Assembly: GCA_947311845.1 (NCBI GenBank)
Contig: CAMZMU010000027.1
Coordinates: forward strand, 25,388,368-25,452,367
DNA: 64,000 bases
Direction: 5' to 3'
DNA from: Poa pratensis
Lineage: Eukaryota > Streptophyta > Magnoliopsida > Poales > Poaceae
This document shows, one piece after another, positions 9,260 through 21,217 of the stretch (position 1 is its first letter; each line of letters begins with the position of its first letter). A program made the position numbers and the translations under genes. The notes below the pieces were generated by a model. The model was not told where the DNA came from. It did no database searches and worked only from the letters and a program-made list of their open reading frames with translations.

Positions 9260-9354
9260 CCCCCTCCTGTCCGAATAAACTATCGTATGTTATACAAGAG
9301 TTTGTACGTGGTACGCAGACTTCTCTCGTGACACATTTTCCGGATCAGAGGGAG
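9260..9354. mobile_element. Degenerate Stowaway-like MITE
   Basis: Left end CCCCCTCCTGTCCG and right end CGGATCAGAGGGAG form imperfect inverted repeats between TA dinucleotides (9258-9259 and 9355-9356). About 95 bp, with several TIR mismatches, so it is probably old. Confidence 0.65.
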
Positions 9355-12240
9355 TATTTGAAAGAATGCACAACAACTGTAGTATAGAGAGCAAGGCCAT
9401 TGTCCAGTCTCGAGGCAGGTTGGATGGTAGATTCTTTCTCAGCGCATAGCATGCACGTTAGAATAATTTTCTGTGATCCATTGACAGCATCACACAACAG
9501 GAAGAGGCAATATGAAAAAAAAAATGGTACGGAAAAAGTTGTGTTGGCATATCAAAACACGTCGAGTGATTGTTAGCACATCAATAAAGTATATGGGTTT
9601 AAGCATTTCCCTTCACTATGAATTCTTCTTATAAAACGCCCCTTCGATCAAAAGATAAGATTAGAAAAACTTGAACATTTCTTTCGCGCACCATAATTCC
9701 ATAGTGTTCGCATAGTGAGATGTTAGACCTTCTGAAATGTTTCTTTTTGTTTTGTCTGTAATTCATCCCACTTCAAATTTATGCAGAAGTCAAATTTTAG
9801 ATAATTCAAATTCCTGTTTTTGTAGAAACAGCCGAGTACAACTTAGATGCACTCACACGATCACTACAGAAAAATAGAGTCGTTGAACTTCAAGATTGAT
9901 GAAGTCATTAGTGGTGCCTTTGTTGTGAGGTAGGAACATCGCCTACCAATGGAAGGAAAAAATCTACCTAAATGAGGCAACGAGACATGAATATAGAATT
10001 TAATTTCTAGTGGGGCCAGGATATAACAACCAATCACTAACCACCCAAAGCTGGGGTTGGTTATCACGTTCAAGCTTAAGTTAAACAGACAAAAAAGACT
10101 CGAGAAATGAGCAACAAACTTTAGTTGGATATTGGCCTACCAGGGTTCAAAATTTTGTACTGACCTGGGTGGATGTACCATGTGGTCGACGAAAATATTG
10201 ATTTTGCATATGTTTCTTAGTTGTGTGTACTATGCCATGTCCTTGTGATATGTGGGGCACACCAAGTCCGCATTAGGACGAACAGGGTGGAATGCAGACA
10301 CCATACAATGTCCTCGACCAGTGAAAATTGACTCAATATATCATGTCTCTAATTTTTTAAGTTAAAGAGTATCTCAATTACATTTGCAATTTTGTCTCAC
10401 TTGCATGTGTGCAATATGATCTATTTGTGCATGCGGGGTTTGGTCATTATCCCTAATTACATAAACCATCATCACATAGCAAAGTCTCAAATTACTCATT
10501 TTTTAGGATATATGGTATAAAGCATCCCGAGTAGTTGGAACTTGGGAGTAAAATCTTCTAGACACCAAAAAAACAAGTATTTGCACATGTAGTACAACTC
10601 TTTTTTGCTAAGGAAATTGCTCTTTGCAGTTTCTCCGGAAAGAGACCGAACGGTCATAAAGTTTGCCACTTGGTTTGATCCGACACAATGTTACTGAATA
10701 TATCAATGTTATACCACACATTACCACGCTCAAGTGCAAAATGTCCAGGCGCATTTTTCTTTGTTGGGCAGTGGAGTTGTAGGTTAAATAAGTGTAACAG
10801 TTTACCCTCCACACGGGTTCAAATTCTGTTATCCGGACACCTTAGTTAACGTACCTTGTGATCGCAGAAAAATGGATTTTTGTGAATGTCTTTTAGTCGA
10901 GTGTACTAGGCCATGTCCTCGTGATCTGTGGGGCTAAAAACACCAAGTGCCCCGTAGCACGACAGGTTGGAATGCAGACACCATGCAATGTGCTGGACCA
11001 GTGAAAATTAACCCAGTAAATCCTGTCAACAATATTTGCACGCTGGATGCTCCGTGGCCAATATGTCCTGACCTGGACAAGCAGTACCCACTTGGTTATC
11101 GGTCAGACTGAACCAAATCTTGACCCAGTTGGGGTCTCGTGACTACCAACATGTCCCGCTTGTAGCTGTTGCATGCTCTGGTACTGAAAACAACAACAGC
11201 TGAACACTGCCCATATTCACGGCCACCTAGTACATCTTCTCCAAGGAGAAAGAGGAGAGTAGAAGCACTTAAACAATATGACCAACGCACCGCAGATCCA
11301 AAGCTTCCAAGGAATTGCTCTCTGTGACTGAATGCAAGAAATCACCAGACTGCCGCCTGGTACGGCTCTGGATCTTGTCCCAAAATCCAGACGCGGCCCA
11401 GGCCATGGAGAGTGACAGTGATGAACGGAACAAGAACTAGCGACCGAGAAATGCAGTATCCAAGCACCTGCACCTCACTGATTTCTCCCCGGAGATGCAG
11501 AATCCAGGCATCTCCCATCCCCATGCTCAGTTGCCGCACTCCTCTGCCACACGTACACCTTTACATGTTCAGACACGATGCGCCATACTTGTGTGCTCCG
11601 CTTTGTCTTTTCATGGCCATGAGTCCATGGCCGTCTGAACTCTGAAGCATCCTAGGTAGTTCTTCCTTGAAGCATGTTCTTTCACTGAATAAGTTTACTA
11701 TTCTCGCCTAGGTTGTTCCTAGAAACATATGTCCATCAGCTGAATGAGTCTACTATTGCCGCTTAGATTTTGTGAACAGTCTACCGTTTCGACAGTATAT
11801 ATGATCGATTGGTGCAAATAATTGACCTCATTTTCATCAGACCCTGGCTCTGTAGAACAGAAGGAATAAAAAGGGTGAGCTAAACAGCTAATGAAGCATA
11901 ATATTTGAGTTCTTTACGTTCAAAATGAATGAAGAAAATAAGATGCATGCAGAGAAGCCACATGCGGTAGGAACAGACAAGGTGATGCGGTGCAAATACA
12001 ATGGAAGGACGGCCCCGCGTTGCTAGGTTTCAGACGCCTCTGTAATCCCGTGTGTGCGTGCATACGAGAGAGCGGAGCCACTAGTGGTCACCGCATGCAG
12101 TCCCCACTGCGCCCTCTCTATACCATTGTCTGCATGGTATGGCACAGGGATATGCATACATATGCTAGGCAAGAGCTGAGCCAGGCACACCGCACACACA
12201 CAAGGGTTTTTGCAGTATTAATTGCACCAGCCGCTACATC
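9355..12240. other. Intergenic region between the LTP-like cluster and EPFL9
   Basis: No gene recognised on either strand. Frames are short, with no splice-supported continuation or domain motif. The only structured content found is the pair of diverged direct repeats at 10139-10335 and 10806-11022. The part from about 11990 is probably the EPFL9 upstream region. Confidence 0.5.
10139..11022 (+). repeat. Pair of diverged direct repeats
   Basis: 10139-10335 and 10806-11022 align along their length: shared blocks include GGGTTCAAA, GCCATGTCC(T/C)(T/C)GTGAT, TGTGGGGC, GGAATGCAGACACCAT and GACCAGTGAAAATT. The 470-bp spacer is unrelated. No terminal motifs were seen, so this may be an old segmental duplication or two copies of an unidentified element. 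Confidence 0.7.
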
Positions 12241-12247
12241 TGCCATC

Positions 12248-12253
12248 TATATA
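12248..12253 (+). promoter_or_regulatory. Candidate TATA box of the EPFL9 gene
   Basis: TATATA in the context CCATCTATATACC, about 90 nt upstream of the ATG at 12342. Position and context are typical of a plant core promoter; no other candidate is nearer. Confidence 0.55.
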
Positions 12254-12341
12254 CCTCCAGCATTTGCTCCCTTAAGCTGTTTCCCTAATCCAAGCAGACT
12301 ACCACCCTCCCATTTCCTATCCATCTTCTCATTTGAAGAAG

Positions 12342-13207
12342 ATGGTTATGGCCAGTGGTTGCCCCACAACCACCTCAGGCTCCCTGCTCCTCTTCTTCCT
12401 CCTCTCTTGCATGCTCATCGGCCATGCTCTTTGCAGCAACCAAGGTCACCATGGCAGCATCTCAGGTTTCACCCCTTAGCTACAAAATACTGAGTGTTGT
12501 TTCTCCCTTCTTGCATAACCATGGCCTGTTTTTGTTCTTTCTTTAATCTGCATAAGTTCACTACGCACTCACTTGTTTTACTCCAATGTGCTGCACAGGT
12601 GCAGATTATGGAGAGCAATACCCTCATCAGGGATTATCTGGAGAACCTATACACTTGCAAGAGAACATGAAGGTACATATGCCATTTAGATTATTACTAA
12701 GTGTCACTCTTATCAGTGCTATGTTTATAATGTTTTAAGCACTTGATGTCTAAAGTTTTGTTCAACTTCCTTGAAATCTATATACATGTCTAAGGATTTT
12801 TTGGTAGGAGTGAAATGAGTGTAAAACAGACATGTAGAAAGGAGATATGGTAGCCAGTTAGCTGCTACCGCCTTCCTTACTCGTACAATAGTAAGAGAAG
12901 TTCTAAGAACAAGAGCAGAACAGCATGGATACGGGATACCCAAATTAATTCGAAAATGGGGTCCCATGATGTAGCCATCTGAAAGCAACTATAACTAACA
13001 TGATGTTCACATGTTTCACAGCAGGGTCTAAACGAGGAGAAACCGCCCAAGTATGCAAGGAGAATGATGATTGGTTCAATTGCTCCCAAATGCACGTACA
13101 ACGAGTGCAGGGGGTGTCGATCCAAGTGTACTGCTGAGCAAGTCCCGGTGGATGCAAACGACCCCATGAATAGTGCCTATCATTACAAGTGTGTCTGCCA
13201 CAGGTGA
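12342..13207 (+). CDS. EPFL9: EPFL9 / STOMAGEN-type secreted peptide precursor (3 exons)
   Basis: Exons 12342-12465, 12599-12672 and 13025-13207 give a 126-residue precursor in one frame with GT-AG introns. Residues 1-32 are a signal peptide. A spacer follows, then a 45-residue mature domain starting IGSIAPKC and ending YKCVCHR. It has six cysteines, with the CTYNECRGCRSKC and AEQVPV...NDP motifs diagnostic of EPFL9/STOMAGEN. In Arabidopsis this peptide comes from inner leaf tissue, antagonises EPF1/EPF2 at ERECTA-TMM receptors and increases stomatal density; the same role is inferred here. The basic RR before IGS fits the processing site. The ATG at 12342 follows a TATATA at 12248; an in-frame ATG at 12348 is an alternative. 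The last intron ends CAGCAG, so two acceptors three bases apart are possible (126 or 127 residues). Confidence 0.95.
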
Positions 13208-15779
13208 TTAGTAATAATTAGTAGGAGCTTCTGTGTCATGATATGTCTTAGTAAAGAGTAGTAGTTTCCCTTCAGTCTCCTCTTCTTTTTCCTTCTATTC
13301 TCTTTCTCTGTTAAAACAGCTTCCTTTTTTTCCTTCTCTTTTTTTTTTCAAGAGGCTAGTTAGTAGTGGATTGGAGGGGCATTTTGTACTGTAAGATGTT
13401 AAGTTCAGTTCCTGGACTAGTAATTTTGGGAGTAAATGGTCTGGAATTTTGAAATTCCAATGAGCAACTTTATTGTGCAGATAAATTGTCACTTGCTCTC
13501 TTTGTTAACCTATGTCCTATGGCAACAAGATATCGAGTCTATTAACATACCTCGACGTAGTCCTCTGCCTGAGCAGACTTAGAGCTTCAGACTGCATCTT
13601 CTGGACGGTTAGTCTCCATCTGTTCCACCAGAAGTTTGACAGTTACTTCTCCACCTGGCATCTTCAGTTCTCGTGGGATTTTGTGCTGTTCCAATTTCCA
13701 TGGCACAACCACCTATACAGGGGAGAGCAGTATATTCATCTAGACAAATCACCAAATAAAGATGATGATGACTAAGAGGAAAAAATAAGACTTCTGTACA
13801 GACTGCATTTCTTCAGCAGAGGAGAGATTATTTTCTAAATTTAACCAAGCAAATACTTCGGCTAACAAATCCGATTTCATAACTGTGCCGTATTTTTTAA
13901 TGCAAAACTTGTACCATAGGTAAAAACAACCAGTACCAAACAGAGCATTTATTCTCCAAGCAGAACGCTACAGGGTGCCCTGTATGCATTCAACAAAAGA
14001 ACAGTGGAGGATTTGTCTTGATACAAAAAAATTATTAGCCATAGCTCTTTTACTGGAGGGGTAAGGACACTTATATACAACGGGACATGCTAGAGTAACT
14101 CATGTATATCAAAGCACACTTACAGATGCAGTGAAATTCAGGCACTACATTCCATTGACAAGCATTGCTCTCCTTACCAGTAATATTTATTACTACAGTT
14201 CTGCACGATCCTCTGCTCATCCTATATTCAGGTTCTGCTTGTGTGCGGTGGTGCAGTTACCAACAGAGCTGGTGTGCATTACTAACAGGAAGAAGTCCCC
14301 ACCTGAATTTTCATATATCAGAAGACCCAATTGGTCGCATATTGTTTACAGAGGCAATGAAGCCAGGTCTTGGAATCGTCAACACGATCAGCGGGGAGGC
14401 AACCACGGCAGAAGTGGGCATCCTCTCAGGCTCTCGACACATCTGGAGAAGAATAGGGAGGCCGGGGCACTGTTCTCTTAAGGCGTTATTGTTTCGATGC
14501 TTCAATACGTTCCAGCAGCGGAGGTGAAGGAAGGTCGAGGCTACCGGCGCAGCATAAGCATAGAGGAGCTCAAAGATTAAGCTTGACAGATGGGGCAAAC
14601 ATCTTCTTCTTCAGTAATAATCTTTTTGTGCAGGAGCAAGCTTCTAACTGCATCCTAGAGTGAGCGAGTAGCCAGGCGAAGAATTGCACCTTAGATGGCG
14701 CATAATTATCCCATAGTGTTCATCAGTGATAATGTCATTATATTCTAATCTAAACTAGAGTGCGCTTCTAGATTGGGAGCATGCAAGATACCAACAAAAA
14801 TGCTAGACTATTTTGGCATCGCCAAGGTTATGACATTTGCCTATAGCCATCCAATGTATGTCTATGGTCAGGAAAGTGATCAATATACTCAACATCTTTG
14901 TAATGTGGAAAACTATGATTCTGTAATGAAGCTGTGTAATGAACATAACGAGAACATGGCTCATTCTTTGCATTGTTGATGTGTAACTACCATATTTCAC
15001 ACTATTAATTTCATCTCATTCAGCAATAATTACTGGAAAAATGTAGAGTATATCGAGAATAACTGCCAACATATTATCTTGGCGATTGGATTTAATACCG
15101 AACTTGTAATTAATCCTGAAATCATTTTAAAAATCTCATAACCATCAAATGGTAGCGCCAAACTGTTTGTTACCCATTAAAACTGGCTGAGAAAAAGGAC
15201 CAAGTACAGCTTCTTCATTGAACCAACATATTTCCTTTTAGTGAACTATGAAGGTTAAAATTATTTACCGATGTGCAATTTAACCAAAATGAACAGAATG
15301 GACCACCCCATGGATCTTAAGACCTTTGTGCTTGGAAACGTTTAATCAGTGTGCAACTAGTCAAGAAAATGAATACAAATAATGGTATGGACCACTGTGC
15401 AACTAACTAAGCAGTAAGCACCTGTTTGGCTCGTATGTCAATAGGACTTGGGGTGTAGCTCACTTCATCAGGAAATAAGTCAGACTTCCAACCAAACACT
15501 GTGTTCCTGAAACCAAGGAAGCTGGGAAATGTCAGGAGGATCAACTTAGATTTGGGCATGAAAAAGGCAACAGTGAATACTTGAGTATCTTTGATGTTTT
15601 ATCTTATCAGGAAACTCACATGTGCAAATATTCATCATGAAAAACAGTTTCCAAGAAACCCTGGGACATAACAGAGTTTTCAAGAGCTCCTCCTGCATTG
15701 TAGCATCTCATGCCATGAATGTCAAATCAAATGGCATCGGATCAAAGGATTCATACACATTTGCTGTGCAACAGAGCGA
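13208..15779. other. Intergenic region with no recognised gene
   Basis: Contains the EPFL9 3' UTR, then AT-rich sequence. Frames such as 14131-14527 and 15622-15825 have no recognisable domains, no paired splice sites and unremarkable composition. The last few hundred bases (about 15420-15779) probably include the 3' UTR of the convergent PPR gene. Confidence 0.5.
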
Positions 15780-17537
15780 TCAAGTAGATGCTATAATGTT
15801 TGCTAAATTCCACAGCATCAAGTAAATTTCATCCTTATATGGATATGAACTGCCACCGTTTACAAACTCATTTATTTGTCCATCCACCTCAATCACACTC
15901 CTTCCAGTGTCCTTTTTCATCCCTTCAGCACTCATCAGCCTCCTAATCCTCATGACACCCTCCCACATTCCCTCGTCAGCATATATATTGGACAGAAGAA
16001 CATAGACTCCAGAGTCATCTGCTCCAAGACTCGCTAGACGTTCAACCGACAGCTCAGCCAGCTCAACACACCTATGGCTTCGGCAGGCAGCAAGAAGAGA
16101 TCCCCATAGTTCTGGAGTTGGTTCCATCGGCATTGTCTCTATGGCCTGCCTAGCCTGTTCCAAATGTCCAGCACGGCCAAGCAGATCAACTAATGCACCA
16201 TAATGTTCAACCTTAGGATCTATTCCAAGATCCTTCTTCATTCTATGAAATATCCCTAAACCCTCTGAGATCAAACCAGCATGTGTGCAAGTAGTCAGCA
16301 CAGCAAGTACACTAAGATCATCCATTGGCGCTCCTTCAGACTCCATTCGGTTGAAAAGCTTGACAGCATCACGTCCGCGACTATGAGTTCCAAGCCCAAC
16401 AATCATCACATTCCAGGTAACCACGCTCTTGTCAGGCATGCTTTCAAATATCAACATGGCAAGATTCAAGCGCCCACATTTCATGTACATATCAATCAGA
16501 GCTGTCTTGACCACAACATCGAACAAAACCTTCTTCTTCTCCAAGTAAGAGTGCAGCCACCTGCCTTGCTCCAAAGCTCCCAGCTGTGCACACGCAGTGA
16601 CAGCCCCAACTGCAGCGACCCTGTCAGGCCTAATACCACACCTTAGCATCCTTTGGAAAAGTTCCAAAGCCTCAGTTGACTCCCCAGACCTTACATAACC
16701 ATCGACGACGATGCTCCACGAGATCACATTCCTTGCAGGCATCTCGTCAAAAAGGACCCTCGCTTCGTCCATCCTCCCCTGCCTAGCATATCCATCGATC
16801 ATTGAGTTCCAGCACACCAAATCCCTATCGGGCATTTGATCGAACAGCTCACGTGCGCCGTCTACACCTCCAGACTGCTTCCCGTAGGCATCAATCATGG
16901 TGGCCCAGGAGAGTACGTCCCTGTGCGGCATTTCGTCGAACAGCGCCTGTGCCAGTTCCACCTCCCCACATCCAACGTACCCGGCCACCATGGAGTTCCA
17001 CGAGACGAGGTCCCGCTCGCCGTCATCGAACACCTTCCGCCCGGAACGGCAGTCCCCGATCCTGCAGTAGAAGCTTACGAGCGCGTTACTCGTAAACAGG
17101 TCGTGATCAATCCCCCTCCTGACGGCCTCGGCGTGCACCAGTAGTCCGACCTCGCAGCCGGGCGCGCAGCCGCATGCCTTGAGGACTGCGGGGAAGGTGT
17201 AGGCGTCGGGGTCCACCGCGGCACGGCGCATGCGCGCGAAGTAGGTGAGAGCCTTGCGCGGGCTCGCGGGGGCGTGGAGGCGGATGAGGGTGTTCCAGGG
17301 GAAGGGGTGGCGTGAGGCGGTCCCCGAAAGCCGCGCGAAGACACCGTCGGCGTGTGAGGCCGCGGAGGCGGAGGCGAGGGCAAGGAGGAGAAGGTTAGAA
17401 AGACGGAGCGGGGAGGCGGCGAGGTAGCCGGAGGTGAGGAGCAGGGCGTGGCACTGGAGCGCGTGCGAGGCGGAGCTGCAGGCGCGGAGGCGGGAGAGGA
17501 GGATCGAGAGGGCGAGAGGAACCGGCGGAGAAGACAT
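15780..17537 (-). CDS. PLS-class pentatricopeptide-repeat protein, E/E+ subgroup
   Basis: Intronless frame on the - strand, 585 residues from the ATG at 17537. After an N-terminal region the protein is a chain of about 35-residue PPR motifs (recognisable blocks: RDLVSWNSMVAGY, RDVLSWATMIDAYG, RDLVCWNSMIDGYARQG, RNVISWSIVVDGY, KSVVTWNVMIVGLG). E and E+ motifs follow (VEHYGALVDLLGRAG, VYVLLSNIYADEGMW, SVIEVDGQINEFVNG). It stops shortly after E+ and has no DYW deaminase domain. Family knowledge: such proteins are usually imported into mitochondria or plastids and help C-to-U RNA editing, recruiting a deaminase in trans; the target is not predictable by eye. An in-frame ATG at 17606 would add 23 residues, part of which lies in a MITE, so 17537 is preferred. 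Confidence 0.92.
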   Translation of the reverse strand: MSSPPVPLALSILLSRLRACSSASHALQCHALLLTSGYLAASPLRLSNLLLLALASASAASHADGVFARLSGTASRHPFPWNTLIRLHAPASPRKALTYFARMRRAAVDPDAYTFPAVLKACGCAPGCEVGLLVHAEAVRRGIDHDLFTSNALVSFYCRIGDCRSGRKVFDDGERDLVSWNSMVAGYVGCGEVELAQALFDEMPHRDVLSWATMIDAYGKQSGGVDGARELFDQMPDRDLVCWNSMIDGYARQGRMDEARVLFDEMPARNVISWSIVVDGYVRSGESTEALELFQRMLRCGIRPDRVAAVGAVTACAQLGALEQGRWLHSYLEKKKVLFDVVVKTALIDMYMKCGRLNLAMLIFESMPDKSVVTWNVMIVGLGTHSRGRDAVKLFNRMESEGAPMDDLSVLAVLTTCTHAGLISEGLGIFHRMKKDLGIDPKVEHYGALVDLLGRAGHLEQARQAIETMPMEPTPELWGSLLAACRSHRCVELAELSVERLASLGADDSGVYVLLSNIYADEGMWEGVMRIRRLMSAEGMKKDTGRSVIEVDGQINEFVNGGSSYPYKDEIYLMLWNLANIIAST

Positions 17538-17582
17538 GGCCAGTTTGAAACTTCGGATGAAAATGCGCACTGTTGGCGAAAA

Positions 17583-17952
17583 GTGCATATGGAGCCCGAG
17601 CTCCATCTAGCTCGGTTTTTCAAAATTTCAAAATCGGCATATCTTGATTTCCAAAATTGAGAAACAATTATCAGATGTAGATATTACCGATATCTACAAG
17701 CGTGCAAAATTTAACTCAAAATTCGTTTTTAGCTGGGTTACACACAAAAAATCGGGAAAATTTAAATTTTTGAATCTGCATATTGTTTCTCACCCAGATC
17801 CATTCATTTTTCAAAGTTTGCAGAATTTTAGATCATATAAATATATGTATCCAAGATTTTTCTTCCTGATTTTTTAAAACGTAAAAATGCAGATTTGATT
17901 TTTTTCAAAAAACAAGCTAAATGGAGCTCGAAGCCAAAACTCCATACTGCAC
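17583..17952. mobile_element. MITE-like foldback element at the 5' side of the PPR gene
   Basis: The left end (GTGCATATGGAGCCCGAGCT at 17583) and the reverse complement of the right end (GTGCAGTATGGAG... at 17952) are imperfect inverted repeats. They share GAGCTCCAT(C/T)TAGCT and a following T-run about 50 bp in. The interior is AT-rich and non-coding. No clear target duplication was found, so the superfamily is unassigned. It begins about 45 bp upstream of the PPR start codon and probably contributes to its 5' UTR or core promoter. Confidence 0.65.
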
Positions 17953-18250
17953 TGTTGGGTACTTCACAGAACCCTTTCTTGTTCCCATCCGATTCGTACA
18001 ATGAGACAATGGTCATGAATTTGACAATTTTATACAATGCGACAATGGTCGTGAATTTGATAATTTTCAAAACCGTAATTTCTTTCTTCAACATGGTATT
18101 CTTCTACAATTTTCTTGTCACTATACTTCTCCTCAAAACGGAAAAGCCGAACGATCTCTTTGCACACTCAATGAAAATTGTCCGCACACTTTTAATTCAC
18201 TCATCCATGCCACCAAATTTTTGGGCTGAAGCCTTGCACACTGCCACCTA

Positions 18251-18350
18251 CTCCCTCCGTTCCAATTTAATTGACTTGCTATCCACCAAATGTGGATATA
18301 TCTAGACATGTTTGGTGAATAGCAAGTCAATTAAATTGGAACGGAGGGAG
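18251..18350. mobile_element. Stowaway MITE inside the copia relic
   Basis: 100 bp, nearly perfect hairpin: CTCCCTCCGTTCCAATTTAA at the left is mirrored at the right end, with TA on each side (18249-18250 and 18351-18352). It splits the copia integrase frame between the codons for ALHTATY and LLNIRPSKA. Confidence 0.95.
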
Positions 18351-18778
18351 TACCTATTAAACATCCGACCCTCTAAAGCCAATCCTAAAACTACTCCCAT
18401 TTCTCTTAGTTTTTTAGTCATCCTAATTATCTGAACCACGTGTTTCGGTTGTCTCTATTTCCCCAATTCCTGTGCCACTTCCCCAACTAAACTAGCACCC
18501 CAGTCTATCTCTTGCGTGTTTCTTGGTTATTCCAATGAACACAAAGGTTATCGTTGCGTGGATTTGCTCTCTGGTTGTGTCCACGTGTCTCGTCACGTTA
18601 CGTTTGTCGAGCACGTTTTTCCGTTTGCCATGCGCATACCTCCTACTAATTCCGATTCACCTCCACCACTGCCCCCTCCTCGACGTGCCCACCTCCCACA
18701 TTTGCTCGTTCCTGCCGCAGCAGCGTTTTCACCACCTTTTCCTGCCGCGGTACCCCAAGACACTCCAACTCTCACTGC

Positions 18779-19537
18779 TAGGGCTGGAATTCGAGCCGAG
18801 CCGAGCCAGCTCGGCTCGACTCAGTTAAACTCGCTCAACTGACGAGCTAGCTCGAACTCGGCTCGTTGAACAAACGAGTCCAAAAGTTGAGCTCGGCTCG
18901 ACTCGGTGAACTCGCGAGCTACTCGCGAGTAGCTCGGAAAACAGCAAGTTCACCGGAGCGGGGAGCCGTGGAGTCCTTCCCGAAGCTCAGCTGCTTCTCC
19001 ATGGCATGGTGGTCGCTCGAGGATGTCGCATGCTGATCAGTACAGAGAGGAGGCGGGCTAGGATAAAGGCTGTCGGTGGTCAGTGGGGCTTGGGCGGGCG
19101 GTGGCCGACGGTGACGAACGGTGGCCGGCGGTGACGGGGACGGGCGGGTGGCCGACGGGCTGTGAGCTGGTGGCCGGAGATCGAAGAGACAGAGAGAGCA
19201 GGAGAAGTCGTGGCGGCGGCATGTGACACGAGTGGATTTCTGGAGAGGAATAGCTAACCTAGCTGGCTTCCTGCGCGTGCGCTCGCTCCTAGGTAGGCTT
19301 GCGCTGCGCTGCTTTTTCTAGTTGGGCTGCGCTAGGCACGCCAACACCATATATTTTTGTATTTTCCGATTTGAAGCGAGCTAAACGAGTTACTCGCTAA
19401 CTCGACTCGAAAAGCTCGAACTCGTTTAGCGATAAAAGTGAAAACTCGGCTCGGCTCGTTTAATTTCGAGTTCGAGTCGAGTCGAGTCACGAGTTACTTG
19501 TTTAACTCGCGAGTTTCGAGTTTTAATTCCAGACCTA
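18779..19537. mobile_element. Non-autonomous hAT-like element, 759 bp, with 8-bp target duplication
   Basis: Termini TAGGGCTGGAATTCGAG and (reverse complement of the right end) TAGGTCTGGAATTAAAACTCG, flanked by the identical octamer CTCACTGC (18771-18778 and 19538-19545). Both subterminal regions are dense in GAGCTCG/ACTCG-type repeats in both orientations. The middle (about 18950-19310) is GC-rich, unrelated sequence with no intact ORF. An 8-bp duplication is the hAT hallmark. It interrupts the proline/serine-rich linker of the copia polyprotein. Confidence 0.92.
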
Positions 19538-21217
19538 CTCACTGCGCCACCCAGTTCTACCGCGCCAGCAAAAACCACACAAATCTCTGTCGCGGCAGAC
19601 AACCCTGATGCGACAGACGAACCATCTTCTCTCGTGTCCGTTCCATCCGCTGCCCCGGGCACTGGATCTCCCGACATCCATTCTCCTAACCCTATACTCC
19701 CAACGTGCATTGTTCCTACTACTATACCTCACAACAATCACGTCATGCGCACGTGTGCAAAATCTGATTTTCGCCAGCCGGTCGAGCACCTCAATCTCTC
19801 CACGCCACCCCCTCTATTTATCCTATTCCTAACTCCTATAAGGCTGCTCTCCTAGATCTAAAATTGGGGAGCTTTAATGAAAGATGAATTCATACTTTAC
19901 TTCAAAACAATACCTGGCAGATTGTTTCTCATCCATCTTGTGCAAATCTTGTGTCTAGTAAATGGTTTTTCTTCAAAAAATTCACTCTGATGGTAGTCTC
20001 TCTCGCTACAAAGCTCATGGGTTTGCAGTGGTTATTCTCAGTAGCACGGCATTGATTTCGATGAAACTTTCTCTCTTGTTGTTAAAGCTAGCACAATTCG
20101 TACTGTTCTTGGCATTGTTATATCATCCACGTGGCCTATTCATCAACTTGATGCGAAAAACGCTTTTCTCAATGATTCTCTCCAAGGAACAGTCTATTGT
20201 CAGCAACCCCAAGGTTTCATGGACCCTTCTTCTCCCAATCACGTTTGTCTTCTTAAAAAATCCCTCTATGGTTTAAAACAAACACCTTGAGCCCGGTTCC
20301 AACGTTTCTCTAACTTTATACAAACCATTGGTTTTAGTCCTTCTCTTTTTGTCACGTCTATCTTAGTCTATCAAAAAGACTCTCACACTCCCTATTTGCT
20401 TCTTTACGTTGACGACATTGTTCTTACCGACTCTTCGCAAAGTTTTCTTAATCATATCATCTCCTCGCTTAGCACCGAAACTTTCCGTGGCTGATCTTGG
20501 TTTGCTTCACCACTTTCTGGGTACCGGTGTCACTCGTGATTTCAGGGGCTTGTTTCTCTCCCAACGCTAATATATTTTTGATCTTTTGTCACGGGCTGGC
20601 ATGCTTGACTTTTAGGCATCGCGTGCTTCTGTTGATACTAGCTCCAAATTGACCTCGGGCGGTGAACCATTTTCTGATGCAACTCTTTATCGCAGTATTA
20701 CTGGTGCACTTCAATATTTGAATATCACTCGACCTGAACTTTCTTATGCCGTTCAACAAGCTTGCTTGTATATGCATGATTCTCATCTTTCTCATTACAA
20801 TCATGTCAAACATATTCTTCGTTATCTCGAACCCAATTATAGTCTTCACATCAATTCATCTCCTCCTACTTCGTTGACAGCATGCCAATATGCGTAATAC
20901 GGTGCAATTCAGCCTTCCACCTGAAAGTGAAGTGAAAGTTGAAAGAGTTTTTCCGCTGCATGCTAAATTGATCATGACGAAATCCGGGAACACCGGGCTC
21001 GGACGAATGGCAGCCACCCCCGGTTCCAGAGCAGGCAGCTTGCCATGCATTCCGGGAATAGCACCTGCCAGCGCAAGGCACGGTCACGGTGCTTGCCCGC
21101 GCGCACAGACGACGCGTGCGTGAGCTCAGGTTCGTTATCGCGAGGAACGTCGTGCGCGCGACCGACGGCGTCTCCGGTGGGTCTTCCTCGCGCGCGTGCG
21201 CCGGTCAACCCAGCCAC

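Larger units (their letters stand above)
17975..20890 (+). mobile_element. Decayed Ty1/copia retrotransposon fragment
   Basis: Broken frames read, in order: the integrase C-terminal part (AERSLCTLNE, RTLLIHSSMPPNFWAEALHT; then FLGYSNEHKGYRC at about 18516-18625), a proline/serine-rich linker, the reverse transcriptase region (WQIVSHP, QLDAKNAFLND, QPQGFMDPS, KKSLYGLKQT, LLLYVDDIVLT; 19900-20440), and the start of the RNase H side (LYRSITGALQYLNITRPELSYAV, 20690-20760). Multiple stops and frameshifts show it is inactive. No LTRs were found, so both ends are truncated. Two DNA elements interrupt it (18251-18350 and 18779-19537); removing them restores continuity of the copia frame. Confidence 0.88.

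Noticed and set aside
9106..9387. 93-aa ORF possibly a small protein
   Set aside because: It runs into a Stowaway-like MITE and has no signal peptide, domain or conserved partner.
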